From Apostichopus japonicus (lineage: Eukaryota; Echinodermata; Holothuroidea; Aspidochirotida; Stichopodidae), in contig NC_092568.1 in assembly GCF_037975245.1 (NCBI RefSeq), positions 23,462,501-23,526,500 of the forward strand: DNA of 64,000 nucleotides, written 5' to 3'. The notes beneath the pieces are model-generated. The model did not search any database. It was given only the letters and a program-made list of their open reading frames with translations, and was not told the DNA's origin. Positions within the stretch are counted from its first letter, which is position 1. Each line of letters begins with the position of its first letter. This document shows positions 1 through 13,487 of this stretch, one piece after another. The position numbers and the translations under genes were made by a program.

Positions 1-2893
1 CAGAATAGGAGGAACTGAAAATGACAGCCTGTAGTTCACATTGCCCAGGGAAAAGGAAAAAAATGGATTGCCTCGGGCTTTCATTGCTCAGAGAGAACTG
101 TTTGAAACAATCAATATTTTCTACTTGGAACACTTTTCAAATTCCAAAAATGTATCCATAAAGCGTGGAACCATTGTTTATAGAGTGACAGTGACAAAAC
201 TGACTGACTGACAAACTGAAACCAACAAAAAAAATTGCAAAATATTGACATTCCTGGTATTCCTGTTATTCATTCATTAGAATAACTTTTCCAGCTTACT
301 GAATAAATATAGAATGCTAGTTTCTTTTCTTTCTATTTTTCTTACTCAAACAGAATTAGTTATCTAAGAAATAGGAAAACAATTTTTAAAGACACTAAAC
401 ATAACCATCTACTCATTACCGAAGTATGAGTAACAATTTCTGTTACATAAACAGTATGCTATACAGTGTGTGAAAATGCAAGACATAATCAATCAATCTA
501 CATAATTAACTGGAATGAGGTGAGGCATAGAAATGGCAAATATCTACTGCATGTCATTTGAACGGTACAGGTAGTCAATGTATTGAAAAAATAATCAGTG
601 TTAGCTGTCCATGATGCAGACATTCTATCTGTTATTTATTCAGAAATAACTCCATAATTGTAATTATTTTTGGTACAAAATTACAGGTGTATGAAATGCC
701 TTAAAGGATAACTTTTAGATCCAATTTTAGTCTCAATATGGTATAACCAAACACCAAAAATAGGAAATTTTGAGTGCTAGATGGTTTTCAAGATAATCAG
801 CTTTATTTATGTTATATTTCTGGAAGTTCCGTTATGGTAAATTGATGATGTCGATTCAAGTCAGTGCAGGCCAAAATGTTATTGTTAACCCACTGTTTGA
901 TAAATCATAATAATTCAACCAAAACATGTTTCTTTCAACTTCACATTAATGTAAGAACAACCTTGGATGAAATTTACTGTAACACTGGTCATTTATCCTT
1001 GAAAAAAGTGAAATGCATTATAAACATGTCATCTGAGGTGATAAAAGTCTTTTTGTTTCCTATATGAGTTTTGTGTGCATCTGAGGTACTGTACTGAGCT
1101 AATGTTCTGTGGTTAGACTACTGTAAGTAGTACAGCCACTTTCATTGATGACCCTAATGTGTTTGAATTGGTCATTCCTCAAAAAGAAAAATGTGGAATT
1201 GAAATTTAATGTGGACAGATGGCAGTGTTTTATAATGATGTACAGCATATTATACTTAAAACTTATTTCTAAATCTCATGCAGAACATCAGATCTTTACA
1301 AATGTCTGTAGTTGAAGTAGTCAACTCAAATAATCAATTTATTTGAAACTTTCAGCTAACATTACCTCTGAGATTGAAGAGGGAACAGCGAATACATATG
1401 TTACATATATTTCAAATTTGTGTTTATTGTAAGCCAGCCATTGCATGTATAAAGTAACAGTGTAGCCACAAAAAAAATATGGCTTAAAGTTTGTACACAG
1501 CGCCTTGACTTACAGTAGTTACTATTGCTTTTGACTTTGTGAGATATGTGCTCATTATTTGAAAATCTATGGTAAAATTTGGAAAGTTGTACACCCATCC
1601 CCTTGCACCATTGTGATAGCAGAGTACCTATTAGAATTGGGGAAGGGGGAATAGTTCAAGGAGAACATTTAATTCCATAAATATTGATAATGGAACCCAT
1701 AATTAGATTTGTACGACAGGCATTGAAATATGTGGCAGATAAAATGTAAAAGTTTCATTCAGTTAAACGTAAAAAATATGAACTTGAACTCCTTTTTATT
1801 GGTTAGTTTTAAGCAAAATATGGAAGGGGGGAGAACAGGGAACAATTTAAGAATGATGAGGAGGCAGAATTCTAAAGAACATAATGTGATATATATACAG
1901 AAAATTGACATGGAGAAAGATTGGAAATAAAATGAGAAACAAATACCTCAGGGAGTTTACAGTAAATTATACAGTATAGAGCAAGCACTTTAATATGTAT
2001 CCATTCATTGGTACAGAAAGATATTAGTTATAATATGACATTTCCAGGAGAGATGCATGAAATTTCAGAACCCACGAACAATTATTTTCCTGGTTACAAA
2101 GAGTGATGTACAATACTACTTGGATTAGGACGGATGAATCAAATGAAATATTTTATATCAATGAGTATTTTACTTATATTGTTTTTTAGAAGATCCACAT
2201 AATCTCATAATTTCAAAGACTGGTAAACTCATTTCTGAGTTTGGTCAATATATTTCAATATGACATTTCCAGGAGAGATGCATGAAATGTAATAAACCAC
2301 TAATATATTGAACCTGATACATAACACTGAGGAGTCCGGGCAACTCTCACAGGTATGCACCACTCAGTATAAGAAATGAGAATAGGTTTCAATGAGAGTC
2401 AATGTTTTGCCTATTTAGGTCCATATTGGACAATATTCACCTACAGCACCCCTCCTACCCAGGAAAAGGAATAGCTAAAATTTCAAAGTTATCTACTAGG
2501 AAATCTTGGTGTGCTGTATATAAATTACTGCTTTTTTTGTCTTTAAAAACAAAGCAAACTTGGTCAGTTGTACAAAACACTGCGGAAATACATCAAAATT
2601 TCCTTCAACTGAATTTAATAACTAAAATCAAGTTAAAAAGATCTTTCTCTTGCACTAACAAGTCTAACATGTATGTAATAAACGATCATACAATCATGAC
2701 AAGGTACTTCTTTTAGCCTCAGTTTGCACCCTTCATAAAGACTGACTGAACGAATCAAAACTCCAGGTGTAGGTACACTTCAATACTTTGTCTTGCATGT
2801 TATTCATACCACTGACATTGGTATTCTTATTGGTTGTGGTGTTTAATGGATTGGACAATGTGGCTTTCATATGCAACGGGATGGAGCACTCAC
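1..2893. other. NRDE2 last visible intron / downstream sequence, no exon recognised
   Basis: A strong donor (GAG|GTGAGT) closes NRDE2 exon 7 at 2894, so this stretch should be intronic. I looked on the minus strand for the usual C-terminal segment (the CPW and YFPDE-type blocks) and did not find it. Short ORFs here have no family resemblance and no splice context. The only structure noted is a 32-bp exact direct repeat at 2032-2063 and 2257-2288. Confidence 0.6.
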
Positions 2894-5800
2894 CTCAAAC
2901 TGAATGTACATCCGCCAGAATAAAATACAGTGTCTGGTGTATCTCGACCTCACTGCTCTCTCAAACAGCGACCGGATCTGGTGACTGATGCCCGTCTCTG
3001 CCAGCACAAAGTTTCCTTCTGTAAAAGAAATAATACAATCATCAATATAAGTCTCTTTGTCTTCTAACCAAAAATTCAAAGTTATTTGAATTCATTTCAG
3101 ATGGTACCTATACTTCTCTGTAAGGCCTAAACTTCTACAAAGTATATAACAAATCAAAAAACATTTAAAAAACATTCAAAGGAACTTTTGGTGGTTGGTT
3201 GGCAATTTTAACCAAACCTAATGTGACTTCCTGAAAATATGTTGCACTGATATAACTAAAACAAACTCTCCTGGGTTTGTTTCACCAAAGGAGGTAAACG
3301 ACTAAGTAACACATGCATTTATAAATTTCATTCGATAATCAACATTTAGTCACCAAGACACTTTTCATATTAGCATTAACAACATGCAAAAGCTATCTTA
3401 GAAAGCTTCAGCAATTCGCCACTGTGACTTCCTTAGTCACTATGAAATTTGAGTACTCCAGAATCCAGTATTGCCAAATTTGTTATGGGATTTTAGTATC
3501 ATCAAGAAAATCTCCAAAATCAGTTAAAACAAATAAATAGCTTTTAAAATTGGAATAGCTAGTAAAACAGCTGCATGATATGGAAAAATCTTTATATGTC
3601 TTTTTTGGTATAAAAATGTGCAACCTCATCTTGGAAGTTTCAATTTCAAACTTTTGCAAGTTTTTTGCTATTAACTAAACCCTTGATAGTGGCATGCACA
3701 TCTGCATAGTAACTAGCTTAAAAGACTACAATAATCATTTCATTTGTTGCTCAGTGACTTATTGATTAAAACTGTACCTGAGACTGGACTATACAACAGC
3801 AGCGGTATTAATCTCACAAATTGAAAATAGGTTTTAGTATCATCGCACAAATTACTTTGACTCAGAAATATTTCTGTGCCTGGCTGGAAATTCAGCATAT
3901 TTTATTATTTTCAGCTTGAATTTCCAACCTTGCCATTAGTTGAAGAACTTTAAGACTAACAGAAGTACACACCAGTGTTACAAATTGTCAGTCTGAGAAC
4001 AAATAAAAAATGTTGCTTTCAACAAGTTTTCTACATTATTTTGATTGGTGAAATCATGGCTTTGCAGAAGTCCAAACCGAAGGAACAGATTTTGAAGGCT
4101 GCCTTTCGGTTTATAAGGCAATAAACTGAGAGGACCTAGAACTGACCTGGTATGGTAGAGGTCATCGACCTGTCGTTGGTTGCTTCTTGTATTGACTCCT
4201 GTCTCCTAAGTTCACTAAGTATTGCAAAAAAGATCGGCACAGGACTTTGGGTGTTTTCGATCAGGTGATGAAAGTATCTCCTGAGCCTCCCCATTACATG
4301 GCACTTTCTCTCCGTCTGGAGGAAGACCTCTAGAAGGGCTGCGTTTGATGGATACTTAGAGAGGGCCTTCTGCAGACCACTCCGTAGGTCCGTTAATGGC
4401 ACCGGACTGACACCAGTGTGGAATGAAGTAACTGAATCTCTGCTACTGTTACAAGCTCACTGTCCAATTCCTTCTGAGAGGAAAGGACAGATATTTCATT
4501 TGGGTTTGAATTTGTCGGTACTTTATCTAGAAAGGAGAGAACATCTTGAAAGACGACCCTGGCTGCTTGAGAGCTCACCGTGAGGTACTGGAAGAGGGCA
4601 TAGCAACTGCTAAGGTGGTACATATAGCTACCGGAAGGAGTGACCAGGTCCTCCCCATCCTTTGCAGGGGCAGGACCAACTATCGGCGAATACTCCATCT
4701 TACATTCGTCCAAGAGTTCAACGAATCGCTTTCTAGCTTTGAGGATTCTTCCAGAGGCAACAGCGCTTTCGTGATACTGAGACAAAGGAACAAACTTGAC
4801 ACCCTCACCAAGAGTTGTTAGTAAATTGATTGCTTCTGTCTTTAGTTTCTCTGTGGCCACTTGCCCCTTTTCTCTAGAACGATAGCCAAGTTCACATTCC
4901 CTTTTGGCAAAAACATCATGAAGTTTCAGAGATGCCACCGTATGCACCAGTCTTGTGTAACTATAAATCTCTGAGTCACTTTTTGGAACACCGGCAAAGG
5001 AGAGAGCTGTCTCAAATATCCTCTGAGATTCCTTGGTATTTCCCACACTCCATTCCCACAATGCATAGGCTTCCCACAATGCTAGATTGTCTCGATTACC
5101 CTCCAGTGATAATGTCCTCTTGGCTCTCTTTTGGACTGATTTTATTTGCTTCTTCCTTGCCTTTGGTTCATCTGACAAGGTAACATTTGTCAGATGGAAA
5201 CTGAGCTGCATAAGTCGAAGTACGGACTGCCGATCATCAGAAATTTTGGGAATAATTTGATCTATGACATAATCTACAAATTCACTCGACCGTTTGGACT
5301 CTGTTGTTGTGTCTACGCTTTTACTTTTTATTTCGTTTGTGGTTTTGTCTCCTTTCGTTACCTCACAGATCCTCAATATACCAGGACAACTCTTCACCCA
5401 GGTGGAATGCCAGGATGAAACGACACATTCTCTGTTAAAATCTTCTCCATCCATGCTAATGGCAAACTTAGCGTGCAGCAGTTGGTGTGCTGATTGGATT
5501 ACAGTGTGTAAAAACTTGTGAGCGTGTGAACTGTTTGTGGTCAGCATGGCCTCATTTTGTATTCCGAGTAACTCCAACAACCCAAGAACGAGTTGAAACT
5601 TTGCATTTTTGCCAGTCAGCTTGAAGAGCACTTTGCTGATGTCATCAAAAAGGACCAACCTATCTGGATCATCACAATCATCTGTAGTCTGACCTGGATC
5701 AGGTCGCCATGGCAACATATGATCACATCCTCTAGCAGATTCCTCCATCATCCATGCCTCAACTTTAGACAGAGAAGGATCGAGTGTTCTGTCATCTTCT

Positions 5801-8800
5801 TCATTAACAGCTGCAGCTGTAAATAAAAAATTGCAGAATCTATTATCCATAACACGGTCACCGATAAAGTGTGTGCCTTATTGTCTTAATTATAACTTTA
5901 GGGGTACAACTGTACAAGTAAATGAACAACAGAAAACTGATGGGAAATTATAAACAAGCTGGAGTTTTCTTCACTCTTTTTCAGTTTAAAAATTTGTTCC
6001 AAACAAGGTCTAAATCTACTAACCAAATTGTTATTCTTGTAAAAATAATTTTAGATACCAAAATTTCTTACATGTCCTTATATACTTAAATTAGTTGCTT
6101 AAGGATCCCAATGAGAATTGCTGAAGAAAATGTTTTGCTACTACTCACTGCTGCTTGTTGCTGTTTGCTGCCAACCTCCCTTCTCTTTCATGTTCATCCA
6201 ATGATTCCATCCTTTGGCCTCAGACTCCCCAAACTTTGGTTCATCAGAATCCCAGAATGTCTCTAAGAATGCTAACTATATAAACCAATAAACATCCATG
6301 GAAAGAAAAATCAATATCAGAAAAGATAGTAATGATATGAAATGTACTTAAAAGAACTTTACCTATGATATTGGTTTTGCTCACTTTCTCTGAGATCTTT
6401 TTATTACAAGAAATATAAACAAAACAAATAACTTTCTCAAGCAAAGCCCATAAAAGAATGAAGCCCATAAAAGAATGAAACCCATAAAAGAATCAAGCCC
6501 ATAAAAGAATCAAACAACAATGCTCAATCGGTGACAAAACATCAACAGTTATCGGAAAAGAATTTGATGAGAAAATGAATAAATTTAGAACTGCAGTAGA
6601 CATACCTGAGCTGATAAAGCAGTAGATTGTTCCAAATTTTCTGGACAAAAGAAGTTGAGTTCAATCATGGCCTGGAAGGCTGCAATGGTTTTCTCAGTGT
6701 GGCCAGCTTGATGCCAGAAGTGACAGAGCTGAATAAATATGTCTGGAAATTAGATAAATTACATCAAATTTGTATTATCTTTGAATAATGGTTCCATTAA
6801 TTTATTTAAAAATGCAAAACTTTATAACACTTCATTGATAAAGCTTACTGTTTCCTTGTAGCTACAGCAAGGAACTCAAAGTGAGACCAGTTCATATATT
6901 TACCATTGGGCAGCAGATTCCAGGGGGGGGGGAGGGCACAAGGGAATTTTCCCACTGCCCTCTCAATATTTTGGTAAACCTCAAAAATTACCCTTTCATA
7001 ACATAGAAGAAGCTCTTTTGATAATAAAAGTATCCTTTTTCCACTTTTAAAGTTCACCTTTCTCGAAAAACAGAGATAATCTCTTATCCATTTTTGTTGG
7101 AACATGTTGAGGTAAATTTGTGGTCCCCACCCTCCTCCCTACTCAAATCAAGATCAAATGTGCCACTGTTCCTCAAACTTGTGTCTTCCCAGATTAAACC
7201 CTCCTATCTCACCCCTGCCAATTTCCCACTCCCCCCCCCCCCCCTCTCTACCACCCCTGCCAATTTTCTACCAAGTCCCTTGCAGTGCAGAAAGCTACTT
7301 ACCAAAAATATCTGTCTCTGTAACTTTAGATTCCTCTTTATCGCTGACACGTTCCAGAAGACTCTGCACGCAGTCTCCGTAAATAGATGAGATACTCGAC
7401 ACACTGATCGAAGAATACAAAGACTGGCAGTACAAGAGGTAATGACGCCATAAATCTTTGTTGCCATGGTGATCCTTTAACATTTTTGTCCACAATTCCG
7501 ACACTTTAGTCGATTCCCAGACATCGCGACAAATTTCCACCTGTTCTAATTGTAGCTCTAGACACCCAGGATTTTTCTCTAAAGCTTTCTCCAAAATAGA
7601 CAGTTTTCTCTGGGTGAGTAGCAGGCTCTCGTTCTTGAGATTACCATGTTTAACAGAGAGAGGATTGAAAACGTTCGATTTCACAAGTTCGTCTTGGAAA
7701 TTTACAAATTCTTTCCATTTAGCAATATCTTGAGGGTTCTCACTCAAGCACTTGTTGAAATAAGCTACTCGTTCTGTTATCGGATTTCTGACATACGTTT
7801 CCATGGTACTAGATGACAATTGATCGCCATTAACACTTTCACCAGAAATACCCAAATATTGTCTGGTTGATGCATCATACAGTCCAAGAGGATCCACCTC
7901 TGACGAACCAGAAGAATTTGATTTGCTTTTCTCTTCGATTAGAATGAAAGGATCTGGTTCTTCAGATTCATCCTCCATTTTGTCTACAAACCCAGAGACC
8001 CTTTTCGTGCTATCGTCGTTCTTTTTCAAGACTTCCGACATTGTAATAGTTTTATCATTGGATGCAACAGAAGCAAAGTGACTGAAATATCTCCCTTTCC
8101 TTGATTGTTTGATCTTGGCTTTGCCCTTAGTCTTGTCTCTCCAAAATATTCTGTCACTCAGGTCTGCACCACCCAGACACTTTCTTCCCAGGGGTTTGTA
8201 GAAGGCGGCATCTTTATAGTCAAGGGTATCAAAACAGAGGTTGTTGCAGTCTGGTTTAGGATCAAGGTAAAACAGATCACCTGTCATATCTGTACGATCA
8301 TCCAACCAAATAGATGAAGGTCTGAAATATGAATGGAAAATGGAAAATTAAATTAGATTCCTTTTTCTCTTGGCTCAGATTACTCAGTTAATTACTTGGC
8401 TCAGATTGGCTCAGATGGCTCAGATTACTCAGTTAATACTTGTTAACATTGGACTTCAGTAACTACCACTATTAACTTTGAGTATACGTATCAGGGAATT
8501 ATTTATAAAGAATGGCATTGCAAAATGCTATACAATATGATCAAGTTGCTACACAAGTGTAAAATATGTATTATAGTGCACTTTTATCCACAGGAACTAC
8601 ATTATTCAATGACAGGGAAAAAATCATAGACTTACAAAATGCTACACAAAATTTGACCCTGATCATTTGTTTGTACTTCATAGTATCAACAAATGCTTCC
8701 AACAAATGAAAATGACCTAAACTGCAAATTGGTGTTTTAATGTCGAAGTTAACCTCATGGCTGCTACATCATTACAAATTTATGATAGAATTTTAAAATA

Positions 8801-9961
8801 CTTTCCACATATTGCTCAAGGAATCAAGCATGCTCTCAAAAATGTTTACAACTAGAATTCCAATTTGAAAAGGGAAATAAAAAAGACTGACAATCAGTCA
8901 AATCTAAATATTACTAAGTTGGGCATATTTTTAGAGTCAATTGTATCATTAGCTTGTTTAAAATGTGTGCCATCATTACCTGTGTGTAAACTTTTGGTAT
9001 TTCTCTCTGCTCCTGCTTCTACTCCTGCTTCTACTACTGCTTCTACTCCTGCTTCTGTGTTTGTGCCTATGTCTGCTCTTATTCTTGCTGCTGCTCCTAG
9101 ATTTCTTTCCTCTGTCATCTCGATGAAGTTTTCCATCTCTTTCATTGCTCTTGTGGTGCTTTTTCTGTTTGCTCTCCTTTCTACTCTCACTTTTGATCAA
9201 ATCTTGATTTCTAGAGCTGTCCGTATATTTCTGATAACTTAGTTTGTGCAGTTTTACAAATTGCACTTGCTCTGGTAACTCTTCCTCATGTTTAACATGT
9301 TTGTTTTGGTATCTTCCATTACCTCTGGGATCTTGGTAACTATCATTATTGAGCCAGTGAAGTTGGTTCTCTGAGAACAAAAAACAGCGCAAAGTTCAGT
9401 GTAATAAGGTGTTATTCACGAGCCATAGAAAATGAGCAACTTGTTGTAAAGGAAGCCAGCACAGGAGTATTAAGTAACAGAAACATGTGAACCCTGAATT
9501 GAAACATATTTGTTCAAACTATAGGCTCAGAAAAGAAATATGAAATTAAATGATGCAGTGGATGGCATCATTTTCCTCGAACTGTTTATGGCCTAACTTA
9601 GGAATTAAATGCTACCAACTGCCAAGGTTTATTTTTTGAGCCGAAATATTAGACAAACATTCACTTCAGTCCATCCTGGTATACATGATGTTAACAGAAT
9701 GGCATACCCTTTGTACCATTGATGGACATGGCTCGACATGCCGTGTCATGGACTAACGTTAGTAACGAACACTATACAAGTCAAGTGTAATTGTATTTTC
9801 GTGGAACTAGGACCAATGCTAACAGCTAACAATTTTGAGTCCATATTCCGTAAATGTGCTGGTAAATTCAGATAAAGAACATTTCACACACCTTCTGATA
9901 TCGGTTCTTCCGGACCTCTTTCATCGTCCAAGATAGCGTTTGCACTTGGGAAAAGGCTCAT
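2894..9961 (-). CDS. NRDE2: NRDE2 homologue (nuclear RNA-surveillance factor), C-terminal exon(s) missing at left edge
   Basis: Seven coding exons on the minus strand: 9961-9892, 9370-8980, 8321-7303, 6742-6606, 6260-6149, 5816-4147, 3018-2894. All introns are GT-AG and the junction phases agree, apart from a frame break inside exon 6. About 1,175 codons are visible; as I recall, human NRDE2 is close to that in total. The start MSLFPSANAILDD resembles the human N-terminus. Exon 2 (about residues 24-154) ends in an Arg-Ser/Lys/His-rich nuclear-type tract. Exon 3 opens with a conserved block containing IWLDD, DPKPD and KCLGG, matching the region by which human NRDE2 binds the exosome helicase MTR4. 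Exons 3-7 are HAT/TPR-like helical repeats; exon 5 has FWDSDEPKFG and exon 7 SHQIRSLFERAVRS and FWRMY. The family acts in the nucleus, where it restrains MTR4-exosome RNA decay and supports splicing. The final part after FWRMYIQFE is not in the window. Confidence 0.93.
4147..5816 (-). CDS. NRDE2: NRDE2 exon 6, large HAT-repeat exon containing a frame break
   Basis: This 1,670-bp exon has a TTTACAG acceptor and a CCAG|GTCAGT donor. It begins with the conserved acidic linker (VNEEDDRTLDPSLSK, then the block with PWRPDPGQ, DDPDRLVLFDD) and continues through helical repeats. One frame stays open from 5816 to a stop at 4393-4395, ending LLHSTLVSVRCH. The downstream family-like sequence (VPLTDLRSGLQKALSKYP, then QTERKCHVMGRLRRYF) lies in another frame that continues to the donor. 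The two open frames overlap only between about 4455 and 4393. That is too short for a normal intron, so one base seems to be missing (or two extra) there. An assembly or sequencing indel is the simplest cause. A true disabling mutation or allele is possible. Confidence 0.85.
6443..6512. repeat. 18-bp tandem repeat, about 4 copies (NRDE2 intron)
   Basis: The unit AAGCCCATAAAAGAATGA repeats about four times with single-base changes (AAACCC, AATCAA). It lies in the intron between NRDE2 exons 4 and 5, and no function is visible. Confidence 0.85.
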
Positions 9962-10149
9962 TGTTAGTAAATGGAGATGAATTGAGCTTGGTTGCCTATT
10001 TTCAAGTCTCACGAATTTCTTTCAAATTTCTTTTAGTAACCAGAGATCGTTAAATAATATGCTAGAAACGTCGAAGTCGCTCGTATTGAACGCCAACATA
10101 GACAAGTAGTCATATAATAAATGTGTCGCATGTAGTATGGCAGATATAG

Positions 10150-11866
10150 TTTAGTTTATTTTAGTAGAAAAAAAGGATCAGGAGGGACACTCAAGTCCCC
10201 ATTAAGGACCCTATAGGAGAGAAAAAACTGAAGACACAAACACTCAGACCCGATTACAATGCTTTAAGTGCTTTTCCAAAGCATTATTAAACCCATTGAC
10301 ACTACTTGCAAGTACAACTTTCTCAGGCAAACCGTTCCACTCATTCACAACCCTATCAGAAAAAAAAAGTTATACCGAATATTGATCCCATTGTGACTTT
10401 TGGAGTTTTAGACAATGACCTGTGGTACAAATACTATTAATAAATATGAAAAAGTCGGTAAAGGATAAATTGTCAAAAACCACACACAATCTTAAAAACC
10501 TGAATCAAGTCCCCACGTAACCTCCTAAGCTCCAGTGTGGTGAGATTCAACAGTTGTAACCGCCTATAATAAGGAACACTCTTTAAGGAACTCATCATCC
10601 TAGTAGCCCTCCTCTGGACATTTTTCAAGTACTTCCTTATCCTTAGCAAAATATGGGTTCCAAGCCTACACAGAATACTCCAGATGAGGCCTACTTGAAC
10701 AACGGCTTATAAAGCCAAACAACTATCCTCTTTCAGAAAACTGAAGCTCCTCTTGATTATACCTTAAACCCTATTACCTCTTTTTAGCAGCTTCAAGACA
10801 ATGTTTAGAAGGTTGCAGAGATGAGGCAATGTAGATACCTATGTCTCTTTCAACAAAGACCTACTGTAACTCCACACAATTAAGATTGTAGGTACACTTT
10901 TGGTTACTACTACCAATGTGCATTACCTTGTATTTATCAATATTAAAAAGCATTTGCCATCACTGAGACCAGGAAAAAAACTTTACCAAATCCCTTTGAA
11001 ACTTCTTTGGAAGAGACCGCAGAATGCAATTTGGTGTCATCAGCAAACTTATTAGCTGTACACAAAATATCTCCGTCAATGTCATTTATATAGGCAACAA
11101 ACAACAAGGGACCCAAACCAGACCCCTGTGGAACCCCACTAGTAACGTCCTGCCGGGCCAAGAAGAAGCACACCCTTTAATTACCGTACCACCCTATGTT
11201 ACCAAGCCAATTCTCGATCCAAAATTCCCATTGACACCCATACTCTACAGCCTAAGTAAAAGACGCTGGTGGGAACTTTATCAAAGGATTTTTGGAAATC
11301 CAGGAACACAACATCTACAGACTTCTGCCTATTTAGTGAGCTTGTTACATCTTCCATAAACTCAAGGATATTAGTGAAACAAGACCTTTTTTGACAAAAG
11401 CCATGTTGAGACTCTCTAATCAAAGACTAACTTCTGAAGTGACTGACCATAGACTTTTTTACAATAGACTCCATAACCTTACAAAAGACACATGAGACTA
11501 ACGGGCCTATAACTACAGGGCTTAGACTAATCACCCTTCTTGAAAATTCGGGTAATATTAGCACAACTCCAGTCCTTAGGAACATAACCTTCATTCATAA
11601 ATTTACTAAAAACCAATGAGAGTGGAACGCAGAAATGATGGGCAAAATTCTTCAACAAATACGGATGGATTGCATTAGGTCCAGAAGCTTTACAAACATT
11701 TAGACGAGGCAGCTCCTCTAAGACAACCTCATCCGAAAATAAGACCGTATCCAGTTTAGGACTATTACTTTTTTTTGGGGGGGGGGGGTGGCTAGCAGCT
11801 GCTCTATTGATCCTGTCTATATAACGGAAACTAAGATCATATAGATTGATGATGGAACCTAACAAT
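10150..11866 (-). mobile_element. Degenerate CR1/Rex1-like non-LTR retrotransposon, 3' half (reverse transcriptase)
   Basis: Minus-strand fragments, read with frame breaks, give the ordered blocks of a jockey/CR1-type reverse transcriptase: KASGPNAIHPYLLKN, PKDWSCANITRIFKKGD, SQHGFCQKRSCFTNILEF, VVFLDFQKSFDKVP, VTSGVPQGSGLGPLLF, YINDI and the catalytic FADDTKL. Further down come the family C-terminal blocks TLELRRLRGDL and VNGFNNALEKHLKHCNRV, then a stop at about 10244. Several stops and frame shifts make it inactive. The 5' half (endonuclease) is missing, as is usual for 5'-truncated LINE copies. The exact ends and target duplication are not clear. Confidence 0.88.
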
Positions 11867-13383
11867 CGGCTTACATATACCCATTAAATGGCATTGGCTT
11901 GTAACAGAAAAGACTGTCAGTTTACTCTATATGTGCCTGTTACTAACGCCTGTTACTAACACTACCCTTCAGTATGAATCACATTCGTACCACGAGGACA
12001 ATCATATTATATAATCCGCTTTTTGACACCTTTGCTAGTAGTTTTTATCGACAACTTGTGATCGATGTCTTAACCACATAGGCCACTTCCATACACCTCC
12101 ATTGTGCTGGTGTCAACTGTTTGTCAGACTAAAGACCCCGTATCGATGCTCGCATTACCCTCCAGGGGTCCTCTCTAATGGACCGTTTTTCTTTTCTCTC
12201 ACTCTAAATTTTCGATAATCTGATTGGATGATAAGCAAGCAACGTTTTCCTGATTGGACAGAAGCGTTTCAACCCTGAAAAGGGGCCAGCTTACACACTA
12301 TTGTTGAAATTTTTCTTACAGTCAATACTAACTTCACATAACTGCATGTTCCCCACTGAGTATAGGCCTATACGTCTTACAAAACTGCCTATTTGTACCA
12401 GTGTTATCAAAAGAAATTTTCAAATCTTTGTATGATGTATTTGTTGTCCTGCTGTGTTCAGTTCAACCAAGCAGTAACGACCCCTATTGTGGAATACACT
12501 GTGACGTGGTTGGCTTAACGTCTGGGCACTGGTTACAATTCCAACCGATAAAGTTATGAATTTTGAAATATTTAATTCGTTTTATCACGAAACAACACCA
12601 TAACTAATGACACGAAAGTTTATTCACGATATTTGCAATTTGGATTTTTTTTCTACCTATTTCACGACGGAAAGCTTCTGTAAATTTGGACGGTGAAGTA
12701 TTGTAGCAGTTATAATTTTGTTCTACCAACTGGCAACAATTGTTACATGAACAACAAAAGAAGAAAAGAAAAGAGTGAAACTAAGGCACAGTATCAGCAT
12801 GGTGGTTTCATTCCTACAAGATATGATGAAGAATTTGTGATGGCTTGAGAAAGTTGCATCACAAGAATCACAGGAACGTTTATTCCACAGTACGGCGCAA
12901 CTACCAATGGTGAGCCCATTTTTGTTGTACATTTTAACCAGCTTACGATCCATTACAGTAATGGCTTTAATTTTTTAATCCTTGATCTCAAATGATTTAA
13001 ACATGCAGTTTTCACTACAAAAATTCAAATATTACACATTTATTATAAATAATAAAAAAATAAAAAAATAAAAAAATTTATTAGTAAAGATTAGAAAAAC
13101 ATGAATCCTTTTACGTAGGATACTACGAAGCTATTTAGATAGCTGCAAAATTAAGAGTGGAATGCAAAACTATGTGTACGTCTGTGGTTGAGAAAGCGTT
13201 TTATATCGCAAGAAGGGAAGGTAACATTGAAACTATAATCATACCCTCGTTAAAAGTGGAAAGGGTTATTCTCTCAAAGTTTTATAGAGGCCTTAATTGT
13301 CCTTATGCAAGTCATGCATATAGAGTATGTTAAAAAAATCAAAACTGTCAAAATATACTGATTACCTCAAATTCAGTGATATT

Positions 13384-13487
13384 TCAAAATAAATACACGC
13401 ACTTAGATTATATCACAGTAGTTTAATAAAAAAATTAAAATAAATACCCTCACTAAGATTAGATCACAGTAATTTAATAACTAAATA
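13384..13487. repeat. Short tandem duplication of about 60 bp
   Basis: Two adjacent similar segments share AAAATAAATAC, then CAC-TTAGAT/CACTAAGAT and ATCACAGTAGTTTAATAA-like text. They lie upstream of the RhoGEF start in AT-rich intergenic DNA. Confidence 0.6.

Noticed and set aside
1-2893. Final NRDE2 exons in the left 2.9 kb
   Set aside because: No CPW- or YFPDE-like block with a suitable acceptor was found on the minus strand, so the gene probably continues beyond the window.
4373-4455. A short intron explaining the NRDE2 frame change
   Set aside because: It would be under 80 bp with a weak GTAACA donor and would remove family-like sequence; an indel explains the data better.
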